Source: Jiella mangrovi | GTDB taxonomy: Bacteria; Pseudomonadota; Alphaproteobacteria; Rhizobiales; Rhizobiaceae | Assembly (NCBI RefSeq): GCF_017815135.1 | Contig: NZ_JAGJCF010000004.1 | Location: 248,001-312,000, forward strand | Length of the DNA stretch: 64,000 nucleotides | Direction: 5' to 3' | Shown: in pieces, positions 17,466 through 26,119 of the stretch | Layout of the letters: every line of letters begins with the position of its first letter | How positions within the stretch are numbered: the stretch's first letter is position 1 | The notes under the pieces: generated by a model | Seen by the model: only the letters and a program-made list of their open reading frames with translations | The model's database searches: none | What the model was told of the DNA's origin: nothing | Translations under genes and position numbers: made by a program

Positions 17466-18710
17466 TCAGCCTTCGAGTTCGAAGGCATTGACGAAGCCCT
17501 CGATCATGTCGTCGGGGCTGGCCGAAGGATTGTTCCAGAACTGCGTGATGACGTCGTCCACCGCTCCGGCAAGGCTCGCCGAGACGAGGATCTCGAAGAC
17601 CGGCGCCTGGCTGTCCTCGCTCTGCAGGAGCTTCAGGCCCTTCTGGGCACATTCGTCGAAGGCCGAGGTGTCGACGTCCTTGCGGATCGGCATCGATCCT
17701 TTTGCGAGGTTGAAGGCGACCTGCGCGTCCTTGGAGATCATTGTCTCGGCGAGGAGATCCTGCGCCTTCTTCTGCTGCGGGTCGTCGATCTTCGGGAAGA
17801 CGAAGACGTCGCCGCCGACCATCAGCATTGAATCGTCGAGGCCGATGGTGCAGCCATAGTCGACGCCCGGCTTCTTTCCGGCGTTGATGAATTCGCCCTT
17901 GACCCAGTCGCCCATCTCCTGAAGGCCGGCCTCGTCCTTGATGAGCAGCGCCGTCGTGTCGTTCCAGCTGCGGCCCGGGGAGCCGGGATCGACCATCTGG
18001 CGCAGCTTGCCGTAGGTCTCGACCGCCTTGCGGAATCCCTCCGAGCGCACCGCCTCCTCGTTCTTGTCCTGATAGACCTCCATGTAGAGGTTCTTGCCGC
18101 CCTGCTGCAGCAGGATGGCGTTGAACAGCGAGCGCTCCTGCCAGGGCTGGCCGCCGAGGGCGAGCGGCGTCAGACCGGCATCCTTCATCTTCTGCATCGC
18201 CGGAACCATCTCTTCCCAGGTCTTGGGAAGCTCCGAAAGGCCGGCCTTCTTCAGAGCGGCCTTGGAGTAGAAGATCCAGTTCTGACCGTGGATGTTGATC
18301 GGCAGGGCATACATCTCGCCGTCGCGGCTTGCCGCAGCGACCAGCGAGGCCGGCATCACCTGTTTCCAGCCGCCTTTTTCGGCGAGATCGTCGATCGGCC
18401 TGATCAGCCCCTGCGTGACCAGATCGTCGAACTGCTTGCCGGTGTTGAACTGGGCGGCCGTCGGCGGCTTGCCGCCGATCATCCGGTTGATCGTCGCCGC
18501 ACGCGAGTTCTCGCCGACCGCCGTCGCCGTGTCGACCCAGACGCCGCCGGCCTTGTTATAGGCGTCGGCGAAGGTCTTGATCGCGGCGGACTCGCCGCCC
18601 GACGTCCACCAGTGCATGACCTCGGCCCGCGGCTTCTCCTGGGCTGCCGCCGGCATAACGGCCACGCCTATGGCTGCGCTCGCGAGAATGGATCGAACCA
18701 AACCCTTCAT
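17466..18710 (-). CDS. Sugar ABC transporter substrate-binding protein
   Basis: 414 residues with a Sec signal peptide (MKGLVRSILASAAIGVAVMPAAA). The mature start EVMHWWTSGGESAAIKTF resembles GtsA-like glucose/mannose binding proteins. A further conserved stretch is GDWVKGEFINAGKKPG. It is periplasmic and delivers a sugar to the permease pair. It is the first gene of the operon, and a LacI-type operator lies 50 bp upstream. Substrate is inferred only at the level of a hexose-like sugar. Confidence 0.9.
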   Translation of the reverse strand: MKGLVRSILASAAIGVAVMPAAAQEKPRAEVMHWWTSGGESAAIKTFADAYNKAGGVWVDTATAVGENSRAATINRMIGGKPPTAAQFNTGKQFDDLVTQGLIRPIDDLAEKGGWKQVMPASLVAAASRDGEMYALPINIHGQNWIFYSKAALKKAGLSELPKTWEEMVPAMQKMKDAGLTPLALGGQPWQERSLFNAILLQQGGKNLYMEVYQDKNEEAVRSEGFRKAVETYGKLRQMVDPGSPGRSWNDTTALLIKDEAGLQEMGDWVKGEFINAGKKPGVDYGCTIGLDDSMLMVGGDVFVFPKIDDPQQKKAQDLLAETMISKDAQVAFNLAKGSMPIRKDVDTSAFDECAQKGLKLLQSEDSQAPVFEILVSASLAGAVDDVITQFWNNPSASPDDMIEGFVNAFELEG

Positions 18711-18759
18711 TGCATTTCCTCCCGATTTCGGACCTTTTGGTCTCTGAGATCACAAGTTC

Positions 18760-18773
18760 TGTAATCGATTACA
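18760..18773. promoter_or_regulatory. LacI-family operator
   Basis: TGTAATCGATTACA is a perfect 14-bp palindrome with the central CG typical of LacI-family operators. It lies between the divergent LacI-type regulator and the sugar transporter operon, 50 bp from each start, where it could control both. Binding by the adjacent regulator is inferred. Confidence 0.8.
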
Positions 18774-18822
18774 TCAATGGTAAGACGAAAAAATCATAAT
18801 GACAAGCACATGCTGAAATTCG

Positions 18823-19878
18823 ATGCGAGATAGCGCACGCCGGCGCGAACAGCCCCGGCGTGCGCCCCGGATCAGCGATGTTGCGGATGCGGCAGGCGTC
18901 TCGGTCGCCACCGTGTCGCGGGCCCTGTCGGCGCCGGACAAGCTGAAGCCCGAGACGCGGGACAAGGTTCTGGCGGCCGTCGCCGCGCTCGGCTACACGC
19001 CCAATTCGGTCGCGCGGCAGCTTCGGGCCGGCAATTCCCGCCTCGTCCTGGTGATCGTGCCGCAGCGGACGAATCCGCCGTTCTTCGCCGAGGTGCTGCA
19101 CGGTATCGACGTGACGCTGGCGGAGGCGGGGTACGTGCTCATCACCGGATACATGGAGGGGCACGATCACGACCTGCGGCTGATCGAGCTTGCCGCTTCC
19201 GGCCATGTCGCCGGGCTTCTGACGGTTTCCGGCGATCTGCCGAATGTCGGCGGCCGGTCGATCCTCGATGCGGGCCTGCCGGCCGTCGCGATCTGCGCCG
19301 ACCCGCAAGTTGCGGGTCTGCCGGCCGTGTTGCTCGACGACGAGCGGGCGGCGGCGATGCAGGTCGAGCATCTGATCGCCCTCGGCCACCGGCGCCTGTT
19401 CTACCTCTCAGGCCCGGAAGGCAACTACAATGTGACGATGCGCCAGCGCGGCATCGTCTCGGCGCTGGAAGCCGGGGGGCTGAGCCCGGAGGCGCTGATC
19501 GAATATCGGGGCGACTTTGCCTTCACGGGGGGAATATCGGGGGGCGAAGCCTATCTCGCGCTGTCGGATCGGCCGTCCGCGGTGATCTGCGGCAATGACG
19601 AGACCGCCATTGCCTTCGTCAAGACCGTTCGCTCCGCCGGATTGCGCGTTCCTGACGATCTTTCGGTGATCGGTTTCGACGGGATCGAGCTCGCCGATTT
19701 CTGCGAGCCGACGCTTTCGACGATCGCGCAGCCGCGTTTCGAGCTCGGGCGGGTCGGCGCACGGCTCCTGGTCGATCTTCTGGACGGTAACGAGCCCGGC
19801 GACGTGATGCCCGAGAGCGGCCGGATCGTGATGCAGGGCAGACTTCTGGCGCGGGACAGCACGCGGGCGGTCGAATAG
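18823..19878 (+). CDS. LacI family transcriptional regulator
   Basis: 351 residues. The N-terminal helix-turn-helix (ISDVADAAGVSVATVSRAL) and hinge (LGYTPNSVARQLR) are typical of LacI, followed by the periplasmic-binding-protein-like effector domain (to the end; PSAVICGNDETAIAFV, PDDLSVIGFDG). It should repress the divergent sugar operon, with release on binding a sugar or catabolite. The ATG at 18823 gives a normal-length N-terminus. Confidence 0.92.
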   Translation: MRDSARRREQPRRAPRISDVADAAGVSVATVSRALSAPDKLKPETRDKVLAAVAALGYTPNSVARQLRAGNSRLVLVIVPQRTNPPFFAEVLHGIDVTLAEAGYVLITGYMEGHDHDLRLIELAASGHVAGLLTVSGDLPNVGGRSILDAGLPAVAICADPQVAGLPAVLLDDERAAAMQVEHLIALGHRRLFYLSGPEGNYNVTMRQRGIVSALEAGGLSPEALIEYRGDFAFTGGISGGEAYLALSDRPSAVICGNDETAIAFVKTVRSAGLRVPDDLSVIGFDGIELADFCEPTLSTIAQPRFELGRVGARLLVDLLDGNEPGDVMPESGRIVMQGRLLARDSTRAVE

Positions 19879-19905
19879 AGCGGTCCTCCCGCTGGCTCCT
19901 TTCGC

Positions 19906-21276
19906 TCAGCCGCCCCAGGCGGGGCTGTGCAGCGCATTCGCCATCATCATCAGTTCCGTCTGCAGCCGGTCGCGGGTGATCTGCCCGCCAAGGCCGACGC
20001 GCACGGTCTCCTCGGGCGTCCCCGAGACGGTGAAGGCGTCGGACGGCATGATGCCGACATGGCGGCCGGCCATGCGGCCCATCAGGTCGGCGCGTCCGAA
20101 CCCCTTGGGCAGGCGCAGCCAGATGTTGAATGCATACTGATTGGTATCATAGTCGAACCCGTCGAGGGCCTGGGCGGCGATCTTCTGCCGCGCCTCGCTC
20201 TCGGCGCGGATGAAGCGGCGGATGCCGTCGGCGGTGCCATCCTCGATCCACTGCGTCGCCAGCGCCACCGAGATCGGCGAGGCCATGCCGCTGATCGCCT
20301 TTAGCGCCTGGGCGAGTTGCAGCGCGTCCTTGCCGGTGGGCGCCACCGTATAGGCAAGGCGCAGGCCGGCGCCGATGCATTTCGCCAGTCCGCCGATATG
20401 CCAGATCAGGTCGGGCGCGCTGACGGCGAGCGGCGCCGGCGCCTTGAGGGGAATGAAGCCGTAGGCGTCGTCCTCGATCGCCGGCAGGCCGTGCCGCGTC
20501 AGGATTTCGGCGACGGCAAGACGCCGCTCGGTCGGCATGGTGGCGGTGGTCGGGTTCTGCAGCGTCGGATTGACGTAGAGCGCCTTTGGGCCGTGCCGCC
20601 GGATCGCCGCCTCCAGAGCTTCCGGGAGAATGCCGTCGCGATCCGTTTGAAGCCCGACGAGTTCGAGATTCAGAAGGCGCGCGATCGCGCGGAGGCCGGG
20701 ATAGGTGATGGCCTCGCACAGGATGGTGTCGCCCGATTTCGCCAGGATCGACAGGATCGCGGTGATGGTCGGATGGGCGCCCGGCGTCACGGCGATGCGC
20801 TCGAGCTTCGGCACCATGCCGCGCATCGACAGCCAGGACGAGGCGGCGACCTTGTCCTTCTCGCTCCCCGTCGAGGACTGATAGCGCAACAGCGGCAGAA
20901 GATTGGCCCCGACATAGCCAAGCCCGTCGCGCATCTTGCCGATGAGCACGGGGTCGACGGGTTCGGGCGGCATGTTCATCGTGAGGTCTTCGGCCTCTTC
21001 GCGCGTCGCGTCCGGCTGATGATCGATCGCCTGCGCGGCTTCGACGAAGGTGCCGCGACCGACATGGCTGTCGACGAGACCGCGCGTGCGCGCTTCGGCA
21101 TAGGCGCGCGACACGGTGGTGAAGTCGATCGACAGGCGCTTGGCGAGGCGCCGCTGCGGCGGCAGCCGGTCGCCGGATTTCAGCCGTCCGGCGCGGATGT
21201 CGGCGCCGATGGCGTCGGCGATGTCGAGATAGAGCGGCTTGCCGCTTCTCGGCAGGTCGGGGATCCAGTCGATCAT
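19906..21276 (-). CDS. MocR/PdxR-type regulator (GntR HTH fused to aminotransferase fold)
   Basis: 456 residues starting MIDWIPDLPRSGKPLY; an 87-residue upstream extension was rejected as non-coding in character. The N-terminal GntR winged helix (LPPQRRLAKRLSIDFTTVSR) is followed by a class I aminotransferase domain with the PLP-lysine motif GGLAKCIGAGLRL, so the cofactor site appears intact. MocR proteins sense PLP plus an amino-group compound and regulate neighbouring genes. Here the divergent neighbour is the Nit1C cluster, a nitrogen-scavenging operon, and 274 bp separate the starts. It is the best candidate regulator of that cluster. Confidence 0.9.
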   Translation of the reverse strand: MIDWIPDLPRSGKPLYLDIADAIGADIRAGRLKSGDRLPPQRRLAKRLSIDFTTVSRAYAEARTRGLVDSHVGRGTFVEAAQAIDHQPDATREEAEDLTMNMPPEPVDPVLIGKMRDGLGYVGANLLPLLRYQSSTGSEKDKVAASSWLSMRGMVPKLERIAVTPGAHPTITAILSILAKSGDTILCEAITYPGLRAIARLLNLELVGLQTDRDGILPEALEAAIRRHGPKALYVNPTLQNPTTATMPTERRLAVAEILTRHGLPAIEDDAYGFIPLKAPAPLAVSAPDLIWHIGGLAKCIGAGLRLAYTVAPTGKDALQLAQALKAISGMASPISVALATQWIEDGTADGIRRFIRAESEARQKIAAQALDGFDYDTNQYAFNIWLRLPKGFGRADLMGRMAGRHVGIMPSDAFTVSGTPEETVRVGLGGQITRDRLQTELMMMANALHSPAWGG

Positions 21277-21329
21277 GATGCGGTCTCTGCCGGAAAGGCA
21301 GTCAAATGCTGCTCTGCCACGTCTCGCCG

Positions 21330-21473
21330 ATTGTATGGAGATTGTTCGTCGGCAAGGCAAGCCATAATCATGCGAAAACTGCCTCTTTCTCCAGCAAATC
21401 ATGGATGAAAAAGCTGGCAATTGGGTTTTGCATGGGCATATGCATGTGTGGCAGATGAAATAATTGTATGGAA
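21330..21473. promoter_or_regulatory. Direct repeat pair in the MocR/Nit1C divergent region
   Basis: The 10-mer ATTGTATGGA occurs at 21330-21339 and again at 21464-21473 in the same orientation. One copy is near the regulator start, the other about 80 bp before nitB. MocR-type regulators often bind direct repeats, so these are candidate sites. The match could be chance in this AT-richer gap. Confidence 0.4.
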
Positions 21474-21550
21474 TATCGAATGGAGATTGACGGGATATAT
21501 TCCAGGCTTCCAGTCTCGCCTCCGGATCACGGCACAAGAGGAGAGCACCG

Positions 21551-22033
21551 ATGCCGGCAGTCAGTCAGGAAGCCCACAAGGATGGCGATTATTTCGTCGA
21601 TTACGAGGAGAAGGTGTTCGAGGACGTCAAGGCGGCACCCGGCGAAAAAGCCCTCGTCACCTTCCACACCGTCGCCTTCGAGGGCTCGATCGGCCTCGTC
21701 AACATCCTCAACGCGATCCGGCTCAATCGAAAGGGCTTCGAGACCTCGATCCTGCTCTACGGCCCAGGCGTCACGCTCGGCATCCAGCGCGGCTTTCCCA
21801 AGCTCGGCGACGAGGCGTTTCCGGGCCACCAGAACTTCGCGGTCAACCTCAACAAGTTCATGAACGAGGGCGGCAAGGTCTTCGCCTGCCGCTTCGCGCT
21901 GCAGGCGCTCTACGGCCATGGCGAGCCGTCGCTGCTTCCGGGCATCACCCCGATCGCCCCGCAGGACGTGCTCGACTGCATCCTCCTGCACAAGAAGGCC
22001 AACGCCGTCATCCTCGACACCTGGACGGTCTGA
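21551..22033 (+). CDS. nitB: NitB: MSMEG_0572/Sll0783 family nitrogen-starvation protein
   Basis: 160 residues. The stretch [18 protein letters not shown] and the later [19 protein letters not shown] are characteristic of the MSMEG_0572/Sll0783 family, a DsrE-like small protein. The cyanobacterial homologue sll0783 is strongly induced under nitrogen starvation and affects PHB accumulation. It is the first gene of a complete Nit1C cluster. The start at ATG 21551 follows GAGGAGAGCACCG, a good ribosome-binding site. Biochemical role unknown. Confidence 0.9.
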   Translation: MPAVSQEAHKDGDYFVDYEEKVFEDVKAAPGEKALVTFHTVAFEGSIGLVNILNAIRLNRKGFETSILLYGPGVTLGIQRGFPKLGDEAFPGHQNFAVNLNKFMNEGGKVFACRFALQALYGHGEPSLLPGITPIAPQDVLDCILLHKKANAVILDTWTV

Positions 22034-22113
22034 GGCGTCCTTGAGCGAAGCGGCCGCCGGCCGATGCCGGTGTCCGCCTGTTGCCGAAGTGAGGTCGAAG
22101 CGAGGGCCCTTGC

Positions 22114-23136
22114 ATGCGAACCGACAACGTCAGAGCCGCCGCCGTCCAGATCGCGCCGGATCTTTCCGGCCGCGCCGGCACGATGGAGCGGGTCCTCAAC
22201 GCCATTGCGGAGGCGGCGGACAAGGGCGCGCAGCTGATCGTCTTTCCCGAGACCTTCGTTCCCTATTATCCGTATTTCTCCTTCGTGCTGCCGCCGGTCC
22301 AACAGGGCGCGCCGCATCTGAAACTGTATGAGGAGGCGGTCGTCGTCCCCTCCGCCGAGACGGCCGCGGTGGCCGACGCCGCGCGGCGGCGCCGGCTGGT
22401 GATCGTTCTCGGGGTGAACGAGCGCGACCATGGCTCGCTCTACAACACCCAGCTCGTCTTCGACGCCGACGGGACGATCGTCCTCAAGCGCCGCAAGATC
22501 ACGCCGACCTATCACGAGCGGATGATCTGGGGGCAGGGCGACGGCTCCGGGCTGAAGGTGGCCGAGACCGCCGTCGGGCGGGTCGGCGCGCTCGCCTGCT
22601 GGGAGCATTACAACCCGCTCGCAAGATACGCGCTGATGGCCCAGCATGAAGAGATCCATGCAAGCCATTTTCCCGGCAGCCTGGTCGGCCCGATCTTCGG
22701 CGAGCAGATCGAGGTGACGATGCGCCACCATGCGCTGGAATCGGGCTGTTTCGTCGTCAACGCGACCGGATGGCTGACCGAGGAACAGATCGCCGGGATC
22801 CATCCCGATCCCAAGCTCCAGAAGGGGCTGCGAGACGGTTGCATGACCTGCATCGTCTCGCCGGAGGGACGCCATCTGGCGCCGCCGCTGACACAGGGCG
22901 AGGGCATCCTGATCGCCGATCTCGACATGCGGCTGATCGCCAAGCGCAAGCGGATGATGGATTCGGTCGGCCACTATGCGCGGCCGGAGCTGTTGTCGCT
23001 CGTTCATGACGCCCAGCCCGCTTTGCCGATCCATCAGATCACCGTGCCGCCGCCGGTTGCGCCGGGCGAAGAGACGGAGCGTCACAAAATGATGCCGGCG
23101 GCGACAAGGCCGAACGAGGAGGCGGATCATGTCTGA
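22114..23136 (+). CDS. nitC: NitC: Nit1 subgroup nitrilase (cyanide dihydratase candidate)
   Basis: 340 residues of the nitrilase superfamily. The catalytic triad is complete: E46 ([10 protein letters not shown]), K128 ([12 protein letters not shown]) and C162 ([11 protein letters not shown]). Nitrilases hydrolyse C-N triple bonds to acids and ammonia. Work on Pseudomonas fluorescens NCIMB 11764 links the Nit1C nitrilase to growth on cyanide as nitrogen source. Cytoplasmic, probably forming helical oligomers like its relatives. The end overlaps the radical SAM gene by 8 bases. Confidence 0.93.
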   Translation: MRTDNVRAAAVQIAPDLSGRAGTMERVLNAIAEAADKGAQLIVFPETFVPYYPYFSFVLPPVQQGAPHLKLYEEAVVVPSAETAAVADAARRRRLVIVLGVNERDHGSLYNTQLVFDADGTIVLKRRKITPTYHERMIWGQGDGSGLKVAETAVGRVGALACWEHYNPLARYALMAQHEEIHASHFPGSLVGPIFGEQIEVTMRHHALESGCFVVNATGWLTEEQIAGIHPDPKLQKGLRDGCMTCIVSPEGRHLAPPLTQGEGILIADLDMRLIAKRKRMMDSVGHYARPELLSLVHDAQPALPIHQITVPPPVAPGEETERHKMMPAATRPNEEADHV

Positions 23137-24265
23137 CGCCGCACTGATCAACGACCTCCAGACCCGCGGCATGCGCCTCGTCGATCCGCGCGCCGGCAAT
23201 GACAGCCGCCGTGGTGGCGCCGGGCCTTCCGACCACAAGGCGGTGACGATCGGCGGCACCACCGTGATGGTGCCGGTCCACACCGCGCCGGCCTTCGAGA
23301 GCCCCTATCTCGTCGATGCACCGGATGCCGCCGGTGTCTCACGGGTGACGCGTGATCGGGTCGAGGTCGCCAAAGTCCGTTTCCCCTCGCGCCCGCGCTT
23401 TTACGATCTGTCTACGGCCGACGGCATCCCCTACAACAAGATCGCCGTCCTCCACTCGCGCGACGTTCTGGCGACGACGGTCCTGCAGACCTGCATCCGC
23501 TATGAGAGCCGCAAGAAGACCTGCCAGTTCTGCTCGATCGGCCAGTCGCTGGCGGCCGGCCGTACCATCGCCCGCAAGACCCCCGAGCAACTCGCCGAAG
23601 TCGCCAGGGCCGCCGTCGAGCTCGACGGCGTCAAGCACATGGTGATGACGACCGGCACGCCGCCCGGCAAGGATCGCGGCGCCGCCATCCTCGCCGACAG
23701 CGCCCGTGCCGTGAAGGCGGCCGTCGACCTGCCGATCCAGGCGCAATGCGAGCCGCCGGAGGACGACGCCTGGCATCAGCGCATGCGCGACGCCGGCGTC
23801 CATGCCCTCGGCATGCATCTCGAAGCCGTCACCCCAGATGTCCGGGCGAAGATCATGCCCGGCAAGGCTTCGGTTCCGCTGGAGAAGTATTTTGCGAGCT
23901 TCGAGGCGGCGGTGAAGGTGTTCGGGCGCGGTCAGGTCTCCACCTACATTCTCGCCGGGCTCGGCGATACGCCCGAGGCGATCCTCGCAATGTCCGAGAC
24001 GCTGTGCGGCCTTGGCGTCTATCCCTTCGTCGTGCCCTTCGTGCCGATCTCCGGCACGCCGCTGGAAAGCCATCCGTCGCCGGGCGCGGACTTCATGGCG
24101 CAGGTTCTCGGGCCGCTTGCGACGATGATCCGCGCGGCCGGCATGTCGTCGGAAGAGATCAAGGCCGGCTGCGGCCGCTGCGGCGCCTGCTCGGCCTTGT
24201 CGACCTACGAGAAACTGGCGGTTCCTGGGACGCCGGCCAACCACGAGCAACGGACAGAGCGATGA
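23129..24265 (+). CDS. nitD: NitD: MSMEG_0568 family radical SAM protein
   Basis: 378 residues. The putative iron-sulfur cysteines read C122-x9-C132-x2-C135 (in LQTCIRYES and [10 protein letters not shown]), wider than the classical CX3CX2C. A second cysteine cluster, CGRCGAC (C348, C351, C354), lies near the C-terminus and could bind an auxiliary cluster. The family is found with the nitrilase in Nit1C clusters, and its reaction is unknown. Start overlaps nitC by 8 bases; stop overlaps nitE by ATGA. Confidence 0.9.
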   Translation: MSDAALINDLQTRGMRLVDPRAGNDSRRGGAGPSDHKAVTIGGTTVMVPVHTAPAFESPYLVDAPDAAGVSRVTRDRVEVAKVRFPSRPRFYDLSTADGIPYNKIAVLHSRDVLATTVLQTCIRYESRKKTCQFCSIGQSLAAGRTIARKTPEQLAEVARAAVELDGVKHMVMTTGTPPGKDRGAAILADSARAVKAAVDLPIQAQCEPPEDDAWHQRMRDAGVHALGMHLEAVTPDVRAKIMPGKASVPLEKYFASFEAAVKVFGRGQVSTYILAGLGDTPEAILAMSETLCGLGVYPFVVPFVPISGTPLESHPSPGADFMAQVLGPLATMIRAAGMSSEEIKAGCGRCGACSALSTYEKLAVPGTPANHEQRTER

Positions 24266-24825
24266 GCGCGATCGACCACTCCGTCTTTCATTCGCCCGGC
24301 TATTTCATCCGCGCGGCGATGGCGAGCTGGGAGAAGGCCGGCGCGGCGCGGCTGAGGCATCGGGTCTTCGTCGAGGAGCAGGGCCTGTTTCCCGTCCATG
24401 ATCGCGATAAAATCGACAAGGATTGCACCTCGCTGGTCGCGCTTTCGACCTATGCCCACGAGGCCGACGAGGTGGTCGGGACGGTGCGCATCCACGAGGA
24501 GGCGCCCGGCCTCTGGTGGGGCTCGCGCCTGGCCGTCGACAGCCGCTTCCGCCATGTCGGCCGGCTCGGCCGGGAACTGATCCGGCTCGCCGTCTCGACC
24601 GCCAACGGCCGAGGCTGCCGAAGCTTTAGCGCCCATGTGCAGGCCCAGAACGTTCCGATGTTCGAGGCTCTTCACTGGCGTGTCGAGGAGGAGATCGTGC
24701 TTCACGGAATGCCCCATGCGCGAATGCGCGCCGACCTTGCCGCCTATCCGCCGATCACCGATCCCGAGGCGGGTTTCCTGGCGCTGGCCAAGCGCAGCGC
24801 GCCGCCGCCGGCGATCGCCTGGTGA
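24262..24825 (+). CDS. nitE: NitE: MSMEG_0567/Sll0786 family GNAT acetyltransferase
   Basis: 187 residues starting [17 protein letters not shown] at the ATGA overlap with nitD. GNAT features include the early LRHRVFVEEQGLF segment, like acyl-homoserine-lactone-synthase-type and FR47 acetyltransferases, and RHVGRLGRELIRLA for acetyl-CoA binding. In some organisms this domain is fused to the AIR-synthase-like partner; here the two are separate, with a four-base overlap. Substrate unknown. Confidence 0.87.
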   Translation: MSAIDHSVFHSPGYFIRAAMASWEKAGAARLRHRVFVEEQGLFPVHDRDKIDKDCTSLVALSTYAHEADEVVGTVRIHEEAPGLWWGSRLAVDSRFRHVGRLGRELIRLAVSTANGRGCRSFSAHVQAQNVPMFEALHWRVEEEIVLHGMPHARMRADLAAYPPITDPEAGFLALAKRSAPPPAIAW

Positions 24826-25826
24826 GCGAGGACATGGCCATCGACCCCGAGGCGCTGGCACAGAGCCTGCGCCAGCATCCCTCGATCCGCGGCAAGCTCG
24901 CCATCGGCGGGGCGACGGGGGCGCTCGGCCTTGCCGCGACGAGCATCGGCCGGCCCGGCGACGACGCGGCGGTTCTGGAAAACGCCGCCGGCGGCTATGA
25001 CCTTCTCGCCGGCGAGGGTTTCATCCCCGCCTTCGTCAAGGACGATCCGTGGTTCGCCGGCTGGTGCGGGGTTATGGTCAATCTGTCCGACATCGCCGCG
25101 ATGGGCGGATGGGCCGTCGCGTTGATCGATCAGGTCTGGGCGCCGTCGCCGGAAGCCGCCAAGCCGCTGCTCGACGGGCTGAAGGCGGCCTCGGAGGCTT
25201 ACGGCGTGCCGATCGTCGGCGGCCATACGAATTTCGGCGCCCCCGAGCTCGGCCTTGCCGTTTCCGTCCTCGGCCGCTCGCGCGCGCTCGTCACGAGCTT
25301 CGACGCCAAGCCCGGCGACGCGCTGATGATCGCCGTCGACATGCGCGGCGAATACCGCAACTACGACAATTTCTGCGCCGCGCTCGACGTTCCGGCAAAG
25401 CAGCTGCGCGGCGATCTGGCGCTGGTCTCGGACCTTGCCGAGCGCCGCTTCTTCCGGGCAGGCAAGGACATCAGCCAGGGCGGCATCGCCGGCACGGCGC
25501 TGATGCTGGCCGAGGCCTCCGGCGTCGGCATCGCCCTCGATCTCGACCGTGTGTGGATGCCTTACCCGCCGGGCAGCATCTCCCTGGAGCGCTGGATGCG
25601 GAGCTTTCCGAGCTTCGGATTCCTGTTTTCCATTAAGCCGGACAAGGTTCAGCGCGCCGCCGAGCTGTTCCTTGAGCGCAGCATTTTCGCCGGCGCCATC
25701 GGCAAGGTCGAGCGGTCCTCCAGGGTGACCTTTCATTCCGGCCAAAGCTCCGCCGTCTTCTGGGACTGGCGCGAGACCCCCTATCTGCGCCCCGCTGCCC
25801 CATCTTCGGAGGCTCACCATGCCTGA
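24822..25826 (+). CDS. nitF: NitF: Sll0787 family AIR synthase-related protein
   Basis: 334 residues of the PurM/SelD-like fold. The typical GDDAAVL motif lies near residue 46 (RPGDDAAVLENA), followed by NLSDIAAMGG (ATP/Mg site) and later DISQGGIAGTALML. Starts at GTG 24822 overlapping nitE, with an in-frame ATG at 24834 as alternative. PurM-like enzymes activate a carbonyl oxygen with ATP. A role in making or modifying a small nitrogen compound with NitD/NitE is an inference. Confidence 0.88.
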   Translation: MSEDMAIDPEALAQSLRQHPSIRGKLAIGGATGALGLAATSIGRPGDDAAVLENAAGGYDLLAGEGFIPAFVKDDPWFAGWCGVMVNLSDIAAMGGWAVALIDQVWAPSPEAAKPLLDGLKAASEAYGVPIVGGHTNFGAPELGLAVSVLGRSRALVTSFDAKPGDALMIAVDMRGEYRNYDNFCAALDVPAKQLRGDLALVSDLAERRFFRAGKDISQGGIAGTALMLAEASGVGIALDLDRVWMPYPPGSISLERWMRSFPSFGFLFSIKPDKVQRAAELFLERSIFAGAIGKVERSSRVTFHSGQSSAVFWDWRETPYLRPAAPSSEAHHA

Positions 25827-26106
25827 GGTTCATTTCACCATCCGCTGGCCGGACGGGGAGGAGGAGCGCTGCTATTCGCCCTCGACCGCCATCAAGCGCT
25901 ACGTCGCGCCCGGCGAGACCTATCCGCTCGGCGAGTTCCTGACCCGGGCCAGAGACGGCCTCAACGCCGCTTCGGAGCGCGTGGCGGCGAAATACGGCTT
26001 TGCCTGCACCTCGGCCATGGCCGAGCTCGCCCATATCGAGGCGCGGGCCAAGCCCTTCCTTGGCCGCGAAGGCGCCAGCGTCGCCTGTCTTGCCGTCGAC
26101 GAATGA
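25819..26106 (+). CDS. nitG: NitG: MSMEG_0570 family nitrogen-starvation protein
   Basis: 95 residues, MPEVHFTIRWPDGEEERCYSPS..., matching the MSMEG_0570 small-protein family by its RWPDG and CYSPS motifs and its position between nitF and nitH. It overlaps nitF by 8 bases. Function unknown; the 13-bp gap to nitH keeps it in the same transcript. Confidence 0.87.
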   Translation: MPEVHFTIRWPDGEEERCYSPSTAIKRYVAPGETYPLGEFLTRARDGLNAASERVAAKYGFACTSAMAELAHIEARAKPFLGREGASVACLAVDE

Positions 26107-26119
26107 AGAGGAACGGGCG

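Noticed and set aside
21410-21445. Possible sigma-54 promoter before nitB (TGGCA ... TTGCA)
   Set aside because: The GG and GC doublets are two bases too far apart for the -24/-12 consensus, so nitrogen control through sigma-54 is not supported here.
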